A DNA stretch of 64,000 nucleotides, taken from Chitinasiproducens palmae. GTDB lineage: Bacteria; Pseudomonadota; Gammaproteobacteria; Burkholderiales; Burkholderiaceae. A model generated the notes under the pieces. The model was not told the DNA's origin. It did no database searches and saw nothing but the letters and a program-made list of their open reading frames with translations. The stretch is taken from contig NZ_FNLO01000007.1 in assembly GCF_900095735.1 (NCBI RefSeq), forward strand, positions 186,001 through 250,000, in the 5' to 3' direction. The position numbers were made by a program, and so were the translations under genes. Shown here in pieces: positions 1-6,353 of the stretch (the first letter of the stretch is position 1; every line of letters starts with the position of its first letter).

Positions 1-1
1 C

Positions 2-58
2 GCATCGCAGCACGCGGGCGGCGGCTTCGACGCGACGGACGACGACATTCCTTTTTGA
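2..58 (+). CDS. ssb: Single-stranded DNA-binding protein, C-terminal end only
   Basis: The first bases of the window read in frame 2 as a Gly-rich stretch followed by an acidic tail ending in DDDIPF and a stop at 56-58. This tail is the hallmark of SSB proteins, which bind partner replication and repair proteins through the terminal Ile-Pro-Phe. The OB-fold domain lies upstream of the window. Position next to a Gp157 gene suggests a phage-encoded SSB in the early replication/recombination operon. Confidence 0.8.
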   Translation, partial: ASQHAGGGFDATDDDIPF

Positions 59-66
59 GACGAGCG

Positions 67-576
67 ATGAAAACGAGTCTCTACGTGATTGCGAGCGAGT
101 ATCGGCAGGCTGCTGACACGCTCGCCGAACTCGACCTCGACGAGCAAACGGTGGCCGACACGCTGGAGTCGATCAGCGGCGACATCACCGAGAAGGCGAC
201 GAACGTCGCGGCGTTTATCCGGAACCTTGAGTCGACGGCGGAAGCCGTCAAGAACGCAGCGAAGGGCATGACGGATCGTGCGAAGGCGATCGAAGCGCGG
301 GCGGACCGCATCAAGCATTACCTGCTGGCCAACATGCAGCACGCCGGCATCAAGAAGATCGACTCGCCACTGTTCGCCATCACGGTGAAGGACAACCCGG
401 TGTCGGTAGTCATTGACGACGAGCGGCAGATACCGGCTGAGTACATGACCGACCCGGTTCCGCCGCCACCGCCGCCAGCAAAGCCGGACAAGAAGCTAAT
501 CGCCCAGGCGATCAAGGACGGATTCGAGGTGCCGGGTGCGCGCCTTGAGCGCAAGCAACGCGTGGAGATCAAGTGA
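67..576 (+). CDS. Siphovirus Gp157 family protein
   Basis: 169-residue protein with the features of the phage Gp157 family (PF05565): a helical, probably coiled-coil first half rich in Glu/Ala/Lys that includes a stretch KAIEARADRIKHYLLANM, followed by a compact beta-rich second half. Odd points are a run of six prolines near residue 135 and a basic C-terminus. Function in phages is not well established. ATG 67 is preferred over TTG 55, which would overlap the ssb stop. It is the second gene of the early operon, directly behind ssb. Confidence 0.75.
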   Translation: MKTSLYVIASEYRQAADTLAELDLDEQTVADTLESISGDITEKATNVAAFIRNLESTAEAVKNAAKGMTDRAKAIEARADRIKHYLLANMQHAGIKKIDSPLFAITVKDNPVSVVIDDERQIPAEYMTDPVPPPPPPAKPDKKLIAQAIKDGFEVPGARLERKQRVEIK

Positions 577-1733
577 CCATGACGAGGATCAACGAGAAGG
601 CGCAAGTCGAGCTTGACGCGTTTTGCGATTGGAAAGCGCAGAGCCTGTCGGACTCTCCTGACTGGTGCTCGTGGAAAGCCGGCATCGATTACGCCCGCGC
701 CGCCCTGGCGCAGCAGGCAGCGGTGCCGGAGCCACTAATTGGCGCATTTCGCATGCTCTTGGCCGCCTCCAATCGCCTGTGGGCTGAGGCAGAGGAAATC
801 GAGTCACCGGACGGACTCGCCCAGGTAGCGCTTCAGCAATATTGGGACGCCTTCATTGACGCGCGCGACAAGGCCCAAGATGCGCTGCTGTCTGCCGCGC
901 CCGAAGCGCCCGCCGCCCAGGGGAAGGAGGCGATTCCGCTGCACGTCATTCGTGAGTGGGCGGAGCGACGAATCCGCGCGTGCGGTCCTGCGGGCGTCAC
1001 GGATCAAGTGGCGTTGCTTGAGGATGCGGTTCGTTGGGCGGAGAGCTGTTATCGAGCGTCGCGCGGACCGCGCCTTGCCCCGGTGCCAATCGAGCAGGCG
1101 GCAGGGGCGCTGACGGATGAACGTCTTGCCGAGCTTCTGCCCGCTGTTCGCGTCGATGAAATTTGGAACGCAATAGAGTACGCGGATGTGGCGCATCTTG
1201 CCGTGCGCGATCCAAGCCGCTGGGACGGCATTCTGCGGTTGCGATTTGCACGCGCCGTTGCTCGCGCCATCGAGGCAGCAGCCGCCCCCGCACAGTTGCA
1301 CCAGAGTGCAATTTCGGCGCGAAATGACACTCTGGTATCAGCGGCGGCGCCCGTCCGTTACTTCGTTTATGACCGAGAGGGCGACGGCTATCGCGAATTC
1401 TCGACGGACGCCGAGCGACGCGACGCGCACGATGCTGCTATCGAGGCGTGCGCGGACTACGGGGATGAATGGGGAGTGGATGTTGACGAGATCGTTTCGG
1501 GAATTGTGACGCACGTAACGACACAGACCCAACTCGAACATATGCCAGAGCCATGCGCCCGGCATCCCGAAAACGACGGAGAGAACTGCGACGACTGCGA
1601 CGCCTGGAACGAATGGCCAGATCACAGCGTTGAGTCTGTGTGCAACTACCAGCAACAGGCACTCGCCGCCAGCGCTGCAGAGAGCGCAGAAAGGTCTGCA
1701 GAGAGCGACGGCGGCCAGAAGGTGAAGCCATGA
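573..1733 (+). CDS. Phage protein of unknown function
   Basis: 386 residues (GTG 573) or 384 (ATG 579). A GGAG sequence lies about five bases before GTG 573 and favours that start, which overlaps the previous stop. The N-terminal half is Ala/Glu-rich and helical. The second half contains a segment YFVYDREGDGYREF and then a Cys/Asp-rich stretch with CDDCDAW. The tail is low-complexity Ala/Ser/Glu. I do not recognise a domain; the modular look resembles the variable orphan proteins common in phage early operons. It overlaps the next gene by ATGA, so the two are probably translationally coupled. Confidence 0.6.
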   Translation: MTMTRINEKAQVELDAFCDWKAQSLSDSPDWCSWKAGIDYARAALAQQAAVPEPLIGAFRMLLAASNRLWAEAEEIESPDGLAQVALQQYWDAFIDARDKAQDALLSAAPEAPAAQGKEAIPLHVIREWAERRIRACGPAGVTDQVALLEDAVRWAESCYRASRGPRLAPVPIEQAAGALTDERLAELLPAVRVDEIWNAIEYADVAHLAVRDPSRWDGILRLRFARAVARAIEAAAAPAQLHQSAISARNDTLVSAAAPVRYFVYDREGDGYREFSTDAERRDAHDAAIEACADYGDEWGVDVDEIVSGIVTHVTTQTQLEHMPEPCARHPENDGENCDDCDAWNEWPDHSVESVCNYQQQALAASAAESAERSAESDGGQKVKP

Positions 1734-2386
1734 GCCACGAAACCGTCACCACGAGCCAACTGTCGATTCTGCAACACGCGCTGGGCCTCAACAAACGAGC
1801 AGAGAGCTACCGGAACCTATACGCCGCGCCGGACCGTGGTCCGGTCCTCGATGACTGCGTCGCGCTGGAGCGGCGCGGCCTGCTCGAAGGATGCAGCGCG
1901 GAATTCGGCAATCACTTCTACCGAGTGACCGATGCCGGTCGTATCGTCGCGGAAAATGACGGGCACGCACCCGAGCCGATCGACGGCCGCGCCGAATGGG
2001 TCGAGCGGCACCTGAAGCGCACGCTGACGCCGTTCCAGCGACGAGCCGTCGTTTTGCTGTGCCAGGCCATGCGGTGCGGACCCTACGATTTCGCCAGCAC
2101 GTTTAAGCACGCCGACTGGAATTGCGGTCTTGGCGTCCGCTTCAAAGTTTGCCGGCCGCAACTTTCGACCTACGACACAGACGGACTCACTGCCCTGGTT
2201 CTCGGCGCGCACGAGCAGGCGATCCGCGTGGAGATTGACCCGGTCAATTTCACGCACTTGGCTGTGACGATGCACCCACGCCGCCGCAATGCCGACCGCC
2301 AATATATGCGGCATCCGAGCATCGAGCAGGCGTTAGAGCGCTGGACCGGCCGCCCGACCAGCCAGACAGGAGGCGAGCAATCATGA
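1730..2386 (+). CDS. Phage protein of unknown function, possibly DNA-binding
   Basis: 218 residues from ATG 1730, which overlaps the previous stop as ATGA. The first 70 residues (SQLSILQHALGLNKRAESYR onward) look like the helical and winged-helix opening of a small DNA-binding domain, with the pattern of a gene that ends its first domain in NHFYRVTDAGR. I cannot assign a family. The middle contains Cys and Trp residues without a clear metal motif. The stop again overlaps the next start (ATGA at 2383), which points to coupled translation through the block. Confidence 0.6.
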   Translation: MSHETVTTSQLSILQHALGLNKRAESYRNLYAAPDRGPVLDDCVALERRGLLEGCSAEFGNHFYRVTDAGRIVAENDGHAPEPIDGRAEWVERHLKRTLTPFQRRAVVLLCQAMRCGPYDFASTFKHADWNCGLGVRFKVCRPQLSTYDTDGLTALVLGAHEQAIRVEIDPVNFTHLAVTMHPRRRNADRQYMRHPSIEQALERWTGRPTSQTGGEQS

Positions 2387-2793
2387 GCCGCTCCGGTTAC
2401 AGCGACGACTGCGACGACTGGGCGTTGATCCGTTGGCGCGGTGCTGTCGCGTCGGCAATCCGCGGCGAACGCGGGCAAGCCTTCCTGCGCGAACTTCTCG
2501 CCGCGCTCGATGCGATGCCCGAGAGATGCTTGATCGCGAACGATCTGCGAGATGCCGATGGTGACTTCTGCACTCTCGGCGTCATTGGAAACGCGCGCGG
2601 GGTAGACATCGCGAGCATCGATCCCGAGGACAGGGATTCGGTCGCGGCGGCATTTCGTATCTCGCCTGCCCTCGCGGCTGAAATCATGTTCGAAAACGAT
2701 GAGGGCTATTACCACAACGAGAGGCCAGAGCATCGCTGGCAGCGCATGCGGCAGTGGGTGGCGTCGCAGATTCGAGGGAGTGGCCAATCATGA
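2383..2793 (+). CDS. Phage protein of unknown function
   Basis: 136 residues starting at ATG 2383 inside the previous stop. The sequence has the segments DCDDWALIRWRGAVASAIRG and GQAFLRELLAALDAMPERC, then CTLGVIGNARGVD and a helical C-terminus. This looks like the family of small Burkholderia phage proteins that begin with a D-x-W-x-x-R-W-R-G segment; the family has no assigned function that I know of. The stop overlaps the next start by ATGA. The identification of a family is from memory and should be treated as tentative. Confidence 0.6.
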   Translation: MSRSGYSDDCDDWALIRWRGAVASAIRGERGQAFLRELLAALDAMPERCLIANDLRDADGDFCTLGVIGNARGVDIASIDPEDRDSVAAAFRISPALAAEIMFENDEGYYHNERPEHRWQRMRQWVASQIRGSGQS

Positions 2794-2879
2794 GCCGCAT
2801 CATCGGCCTGCTCATCTGCCTGGCGCTGCCCGTGTGGCTGCTGTTCATCGTCATCTATCTCTGCGTGGAACCATCATGA
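2790..2879 (+). CDS. 29-residue membrane microprotein
   Basis: A 29-codon reading frame fits exactly between two genes, with ATGA overlaps at both ends (ATG 2790 inside the previous stop, its own stop overlapping ATG 2876). It reads MSRIIGLLICLALPVWLLFI and continues hydrophobic to a short C-terminus, so it is one transmembrane helix with a positive N-terminus. The double stop/start overlap argues strongly that it is translated. Function is unknown; small single-span phage proteins are found in lysis and superinfection exclusion, but nothing here shows either. Confidence 0.6.
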   Translation: MSRIIGLLICLALPVWLLFIVIYLCVEPS

Positions 2880-3403
2880 GCAACGACAACACCGATGCAC
2901 TGAATCAAGCGCTAAAAGACCTTTTCGTTCCGATTTTCTCCGAGCGGATTGTCGCTTTGCGTACGGCATCCGCGAAGGCTGAGTCGATCAAAGATGAGGA
3001 CGCACGCATCGCCGCGCTCGAAACCGAAAACGCCCGCCTTCGCCAGCAGATCGAGGCGGCGCAGAAGCGGGCGCCGGTGGCGTGGGTTCGTTATCGCAGC
3101 GACGGCGGTTTCGAAGGCCCGATCATGGATACCGATGCCCGCATGTGTGACACGCGCCGGGGATTTTGGACGCCGCTATTCGCCGGCCCTGCTATCGAGG
3201 TAGCGCCTGACAACTCGCAAGCGGCGGCGCTGAGCGCAGAGAATCGCGGCGAGGATGCGGACGCCAAGTTGCGCGCGTTGTACATCCCGAATCCACCCGG
3301 CGAGTTGGGTCCGAGTGACGAATCGCAATACCGAGACGGATATAACACCGCGCTTGAAGACGCGATAGGCGTGATCGCCCAATCCACGGCCCGCGCTCGC
3401 TGA
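2876..3403 (+). CDS. Phage protein with N-terminal coiled coil
   Basis: 175 residues from ATG 2876. Residues about 35 to 65 form a predicted coiled coil (EDARIAALETENARLRQQIE). Then comes a segment with WVRYRSDGGFEGPIM and GFWTPLFAG, a W/TPL pattern that recurs in small phage proteins of the DUF551/Eaa kind. The last 30 residues, with YRDGYNTALEDA, are helical. I do not assign a function. It follows the membrane microprotein with an ATGA overlap and ends 12 bases before the next gene. Confidence 0.65.
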   Translation: MSNDNTDALNQALKDLFVPIFSERIVALRTASAKAESIKDEDARIAALETENARLRQQIEAAQKRAPVAWVRYRSDGGFEGPIMDTDARMCDTRRGFWTPLFAGPAIEVAPDNSQAAALSAENRGEDADAKLRALYIPNPPGELGPSDESQYRDGYNTALEDAIGVIAQSTARAR

Positions 3404-3415
3404 CGTCATAGAGCG

Positions 3416-3856
3416 ATGAATACTCCTGTCGTTAATAGTTCGGTTGCCCTTCAAAAGTGCATGGCACTCGCCGGCTGGGAGATTGCGCATATTGACCTGG
3501 ACCTGACCGGAGAGCGCCCGAAGGCCGAAATCAAGCTTGAGCGTTGCGACGGGCGCTGGCTGCTGGCGCGCGTCGACAGACTTGGACGCGCGTGCGTTGA
3601 GACGTTCCAGCGCGAGCACATGTTGGGCATGAATTCCAGCACGAAGGGGCGTCGCCCACTATCTGCGCAAGTTAACGATGTTTTTCTCGGTCGGAAAACT
3701 TGCTTAGGTGCGCGCCACCTGTTGCGGGTGATGACTGCCTATGTTGCTGACAACGCGACGACGCCCGTGCGCTTGGCAGATATCCGCCATGCCTGGGCCG
3801 CAGTTATGGACGCGCCGCTTAGGCTTACGGCCCGCGACGGGAAGGAGGCGGCATGA
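3416..3856 (+). CDS. Phage protein of unknown function
   Basis: 146 residues starting ATG 3416. It contains a predicted alpha/beta segment (WEIAHIDLDLTGERPKAEIK, then a W-L-L-A-R-V-D strand) and a helical second half. No catalytic motif is visible. The second half has a somewhat lower GC stretch around 3665-3710 than its neighbours. Its end overlaps the ATG of the DUF551 pseudogene (ATG 3853), so the two were probably coupled before that gene was broken. Confidence 0.6.
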   Translation: MNTPVVNSSVALQKCMALAGWEIAHIDLDLTGERPKAEIKLERCDGRWLLARVDRLGRACVETFQREHMLGMNSSTKGRRPLSAQVNDVFLGRKTCLGARHLLRVMTAYVADNATTPVRLADIRHAWAAVMDAPLRLTARDGKEAA

Positions 3857-4193
3857 CCATGACCCTGAAACAGGCGCGCCGCCGCGCAAGGCGCGCCGCC
3901 GCGCAAGGCGCGTGCGTGAGAGCGGCAGCGGTTGCAGCGAGGTTGGGCAGGCTCTGCTGGTGCTGGATGATGCGGTGCCGCGGTGGATCAGCGTGGACGA
4001 GCGGTTGCCAGTGGAGCACGAAAACGTGGCAGTCATGTTTGACGACGGCGGCTATGCGACCGCTTGGGCGGCCTACTGGCATGGCGCGCGATCGGACTTC
4101 GCGAAATGGATGTTCGCACTGGACGAAATCGGCGAGGAGCGCACGGTCACGCACTGGATGCCGCTGCCATCGGCGCCGGAGGTGGGGCGATGA
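3853..4193 (+). pseudogene. DUF551 phage protein, frameshifted by a 17-bp duplication
   Basis: ATG 3853 sits behind a strong AAGGAGG at 3842-3848. Its reading frame soon leaves the recognisable domain, while another frame from about 3912 to 4193 carries a clear DUF551 domain: WISVDERLP, then FDDGGY, ending HWMPLPSAPE. Between them a 17-bp unit is present twice in tandem. Removing one copy joins the two parts into one frame, MTMTLKQARRRARRVRES and on through WISVDERLP to the stop. I infer a recent disrupting duplication. GTG 3912 could start a shortened product. The stop overlaps the next ATG at 4190. Confidence 0.75.
3872..3912 (+). repeat. 17-bp tandem duplication inside the DUF551 gene
   Basis: The unit AGGCGCGCCGCCGCGCA occurs at 3872-3888 and 3889-3905 without a mismatch, followed by seven more matching bases to 3912. 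Seventeen is not a multiple of three, so gain or loss of one unit switches the gene between frames. It is either a fixed loss-of-function change, a slippage-prone switch, or an assembly error. Confidence 0.9.
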
Positions 4194-4525
4194 AGATAGA
4201 AGTTGATCTGAGCGAGACGGCTTCCGTTACACCCTTACCGGTAAAGCCGAAGGCACGCGCTGAGGATGGTCCGTATTTGGACCGCGCCCCCTTCAAGTGT
4301 GCACACGTTCATGGATTCACCGTGGACGAAAGTCTGGAACAGGTGACATGCCGCACGTGCGGCGAGAGGCTGAACCCGATGTGGGTGCTTTCGCAGCTTT
4401 GCAATAGCGAGACACGGTGGCGCCAGTCTCGCGAGCAGTATCAGGATGAAATGAAGCGCCTGAAGGAACGCAGCCGCACGAAGTGCGAGCACTGCGGAAA
4501 AATGACCAGGATTAGCAATAGATGA
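4190..4525 (+). CDS. Phage protein with paired cysteines (putative zinc binding)
   Basis: 111 residues from ATG 4190, overlapping the DUF551 stop. Two CxxC pairs, CRTCGERL near residue 60 and CEHCGKM near residue 101, together with a Cys/His pair (CAHVHG) near residue 37, suggest a small zinc-binding fold. The region between them is helical and charged (SREQYQDEMKRLKERSRTK). Zinc-ribbon proteins of this size are common in phage early regions, often as DNA- or RNA-binding adaptors, but the specific role is unknown. The stop overlaps the next ATG. Confidence 0.65.
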   Translation: MKIEVDLSETASVTPLPVKPKARAEDGPYLDRAPFKCAHVHGFTVDESLEQVTCRTCGERLNPMWVLSQLCNSETRWRQSREQYQDEMKRLKERSRTKCEHCGKMTRISNR

Positions 4526-4593
4526 CCGCAGCACTGACGCCCGCCGCGCGGGCGATTATCGATACGACGAAGAAGGCTTGGAGGGTGGGATGA
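4522..4593 (+). CDS. 23-residue coupling peptide
   Basis: ATG 4522 overlaps the previous stop, and its own TGA overlaps ATG 4590 of the next gene, giving MTAALTPAARAIIDTTKKAW and three more residues. Its value may lie in coupling translation of the excisionase-like gene to the early operon rather than in the peptide. Evidence is purely positional. Confidence 0.45.
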   Translation: MTAALTPAARAIIDTTKKAWRVG

Positions 4594-4862
4594 GCGAGAT
4601 CGAACAACTGGCGAGGCAGATCTGCGTAGCGATCGGCTCGCAGCGCAGTGTCGTGCCGATCGATGTTGCCCTGTGGGACATTGCAGCCATTGCGGAGTAT
4701 CTGCGCCGCAAGGAAACCTACACGCGCGATAGCATCGTGACGCAGCCAGGGTTCCCGCGGTCAATTCGGCTACCGGCCGCCGGCAAGTCGGGGCAGGGCC
4801 GGCCGCTCTGGCGCGCCAAGGATGTGATCGCCTGGGCGGAATCGTTCATTCAGACGCATTGA
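4590..4862 (+). CDS. Putative excisionase / AlpA-like DNA-binding protein
   Basis: 90 residues from ATG 4590. The central part, PIDVALWDIAAIAEYLRRKE, followed by an R-x-S-I segment and a short GQGRPLWRAKDVIAWAESF tail, matches the winged-helix pattern of AlpA and Xis-type proteins, in which the target is written as a row of residues ending in W-x-x-x-D-V-x-x-W. It lies beside the integrase and its last 17 bases overlap the integrase 3' end on the other strand. I infer a recombination directionality or regulatory role; no direct motif proves it. Confidence 0.65.
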   Translation: MSEIEQLARQICVAIGSQRSVVPIDVALWDIAAIAEYLRRKETYTRDSIVTQPGFPRSIRLPAAGKSGQGRPLWRAKDVIAWAESFIQTH

Positions 4863-5856
4863 ACTTGTCGGCAAGGTCAGTTGCATCCGGGGCGTAGTAG
4901 ACGCTCTGGAGCAAGCGCAGGTCAAGGTGGCCGCTGATCTTCGCCAGCTCCATGACGTTGAAGATCCGCGCCATGCGGGTGAGGGCGGTACGCCGGGTAT
5001 CGTGGAATGTGAAGCCCGCCACGCCGGCTGCGAGCCGCCCCTTTCGAAACAGTACGTCCAGGTTGGCACTGGTGATGCCGAACACCGAGCCATCCAGTTC
5101 GTCGCGCATGCCTTCCATCTGGCGAAGGATGGCCAGCGCGCCCGGCGAGAGCGGAACGTCGCGCGCACTGCCGTTCTTTGTCCGCGGCAGATGAACGAAA
5201 CGCTTCTCGACGTGCACCTGCTCCCATCGCATCCCAACGATTTCACCAGCCCGCATGGCTGTCTCCAGCGCAAACAGCATCATCGCGGCGGCACGTGATG
5301 AACTGGTTACGGGTGGGTAATCGGGCTCGTAGCCGAGCGCGCGCGTGACAGCGGTGATCTCGTCTTCGGTCAGCTTACGCTGGCGCGGCTGGGGCTCGGC
5401 CGGTCGGCGCATACCGGCGAACGGACTCTGCTGGATCCACTTCCATTCGTCCCGAGCTGTCGTGAAGACGTGCGAGAACAGGTTGATTTCGCGCAGCACG
5501 GTGGCAGAGCCAACCTGCTCGAGCCGTCGATCGCGCCAGTCGCCGAAGTGGCTGGCGTTGACCTCCGAAAGTGGGCGGGCGGCAAGATCGGGAAATTCAC
5601 GGATGAAGGCAGCGATGCGGAACAGCTCCGATCGCTCCGTCCGCTTTGTCGGCGACACTCGCTTGCCATACTCCTTTAGCGCATCGGCGACTGTGCGATC
5701 ATTGCCGGGCGTCCGCGTGCCGGCCAGAATCTCGGCCTCGAACTTGGTCGCCCACGCGACCGCCTCTGCTTTGGACTTGAACGACTGCGACGCTTGAACG
5801 CCGCGCTTGCGGACCTGCGCACGCCATGCTCCTGCGCGCTTGATGTATGTCGCCAT
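4846..5856 (-). CDS. Prophage tyrosine integrase
   Basis: 336 residues. A phage integrase core: N-terminal SAM-like region (about 50-150), then the catalytic domain with Arg in AMRAGEIVGMRW, Lys in RTKNGSARD, HDTRR (His-x-x-Arg), the second His in ISGHLDLR, and the nucleophile Tyr in LQSVYYAP. All catalytic positions are present, so it should be active. It reads away from the tRNA-Leu gene, whose 3' end is about 160 bases from its start. It overlaps the convergent excisionase-like gene by 17 bases. It should recombine the phage attachment site with the tRNA 3' exon. Confidence 0.95.
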   Translation of the reverse strand: MATYIKRAGAWRAQVRKRGVQASQSFKSKAEAVAWATKFEAEILAGTRTPGNDRTVADALKEYGKRVSPTKRTERSELFRIAAFIREFPDLAARPLSEVNASHFGDWRDRRLEQVGSATVLREINLFSHVFTTARDEWKWIQQSPFAGMRRPAEPQPRQRKLTEDEITAVTRALGYEPDYPPVTSSSRAAAMMLFALETAMRAGEIVGMRWEQVHVEKRFVHLPRTKNGSARDVPLSPGALAILRQMEGMRDELDGSVFGITSANLDVLFRKGRLAAGVAGFTFHDTRRTALTRMARIFNVMELAKISGHLDLRLLQSVYYAPDATDLADKFNASE

Positions 5857-5974
5857 GCTTGGTGCAATCCCCGGTGCGAATATGGTGCAATGACTGCCGT
5901 ATTATGCGGCAGAAACGGGGATTGTCACGGAGCGATAAAGGACGCGCGGAGGCGCTATCCCGTTGAAAAGACGA

Positions 5975-6000
5975 GTTAACTTGTGTTAAACGGTCTTAAC
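5975..6000. promoter_or_regulatory. Three TTAA motifs phased at exactly 10 bp, upstream of the integrase
   Basis: TTAA occurs at 5976-5979, 5986-5989 and 5996-5999, between the integrase start and the tRNA 3' end. One helical turn of spacing puts them on the same face of the DNA. This is the place where integrase arm sites or excisionase sites usually lie. The role is inferred from position only. Confidence 0.4.
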
Positions 6001-6013
6001 GAAGCGTTATGGT

Positions 6014-6063
6014 TGGTGCCGGGGACCGGGATCGAACCGGCAAGCCCGAAGGCGGCGGATTTT
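6014..6063 (-). other. Probable prophage attachment site (tRNA-Leu 3' exon)
   Basis: The tRNA 3' exon with CCA (6014-6063) directly faces the integrase end of the prophage. Tyrosine integrases of this type recombine at tRNA 3' ends and restore the gene. The second copy of the core is outside the window, so the core length is not known. Boundaries given are those of the exon, not a measured core. Confidence 0.55.
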
Positions 6064-6283
6064 CGTCACACTGCGTCTTTCGACGCCGGCACGGCCGTTT
6101 GTGCGCTGGACTATGCCTTCACCAGGAACCTTCGCTCCCCAGGTGCCCCCCGTCTAGTCTCTACACCTTCCGCCGCGATGCGCGACGGCTTGGCTCGGCG
6201 TTGCCTCGACCGCGACGGTCAGGGGATTCGCCGAATTTGAGGGGTTCTACATCGCCCGTTTCCGGACGAGCACTCAAATTTTC
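6064..6283 (-). ncRNA. Group I (IC3-type) self-splicing intron in tRNA-Leu(UAA)
   Basis: 220 nt. The core strings GGTGTAGAGACTAGACG and GAAGGCATAGTCCAG, plus CAAATTCGGCGAA and GGCAACGCCGAGCCAAGC, match the well-known Azoarcus tRNA-Ile ribozyme from memory. P2 is CGTCCG-GAAA-CGGGCG and P9 is GCGTC-GAAA-GACGC, both with GAAA tetraloops. An internal guide GAGT pairs with the 5' exon ACTT to give the U.G at the splice site, and the adjoining TTT can pair with the 3' exon AAA (P10). The intron ends in G at 6064. There is no open reading frame, so mobility would be by reverse splicing or inheritance. Confidence 0.92.
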
Positions 6284-6353
6284 AAGTCCGCTATGTCTAC
6301 CAATTTCATCACCCCGGCAGGGCGGCTGCGATTCTACCATTGCGGCACGGCAC

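Larger units (their letters stand above)
1..6063. mobile_element. Prophage, right-hand end, integrated at tRNA-Leu
   Basis: The block holds phage-type genes only: an SSB tail, a Gp157 family protein, a DUF551 remnant, many small unknown genes with ATGA overlaps, an excisionase-like protein and a tyrosine integrase. The integrase lies next to the 3' end of a tRNA-Leu gene, the classic arrangement for tRNA-targeted integration. Genes on the other side of the tRNA are ordinary chromosomal genes. The left end and the second attachment copy lie outside the window, so the total size and intactness cannot be judged. The exact right boundary is inferred to be within the tRNA 3' exon. Confidence 0.85.
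6014..6318 (-). tRNA. tRNA-Leu(UAA), interrupted by a group I intron
   Basis: The 5' exon is 6318-6284 and the 3' exon 6063-6014. Together they form a full class II tRNA: acceptor GCCGGGG/CCCCGGC, discriminator A, encoded CCA, D-arm with GG in TTGGTAGA, anticodon stem GCGGA/TCCGC with loop CTTAAAA, a variable arm with a UUCG loop, and a T-arm containing TTCGATC. The anticodon UAA is split after its first base, the same site as in cyanobacterial tRNA-Leu introns. Mature length is 85 nt with CCA. A weak TAGAAT -10 lies at 6331-6336 (minus strand); the MATE gene ends 36 bases upstream. Confidence 0.93.

Noticed and set aside
2876-2879. Treating the ATGA overlaps as sequencing artefacts
   Set aside because: The same geometry repeats through eight junctions, which fits translational coupling.
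6014-6318. tRNA-Leu read as a broken tRNA pseudogene
   Set aside because: The two halves fit perfectly and the insertion has a complete group I core with matching guide pairing, so it is an intron and not damage.
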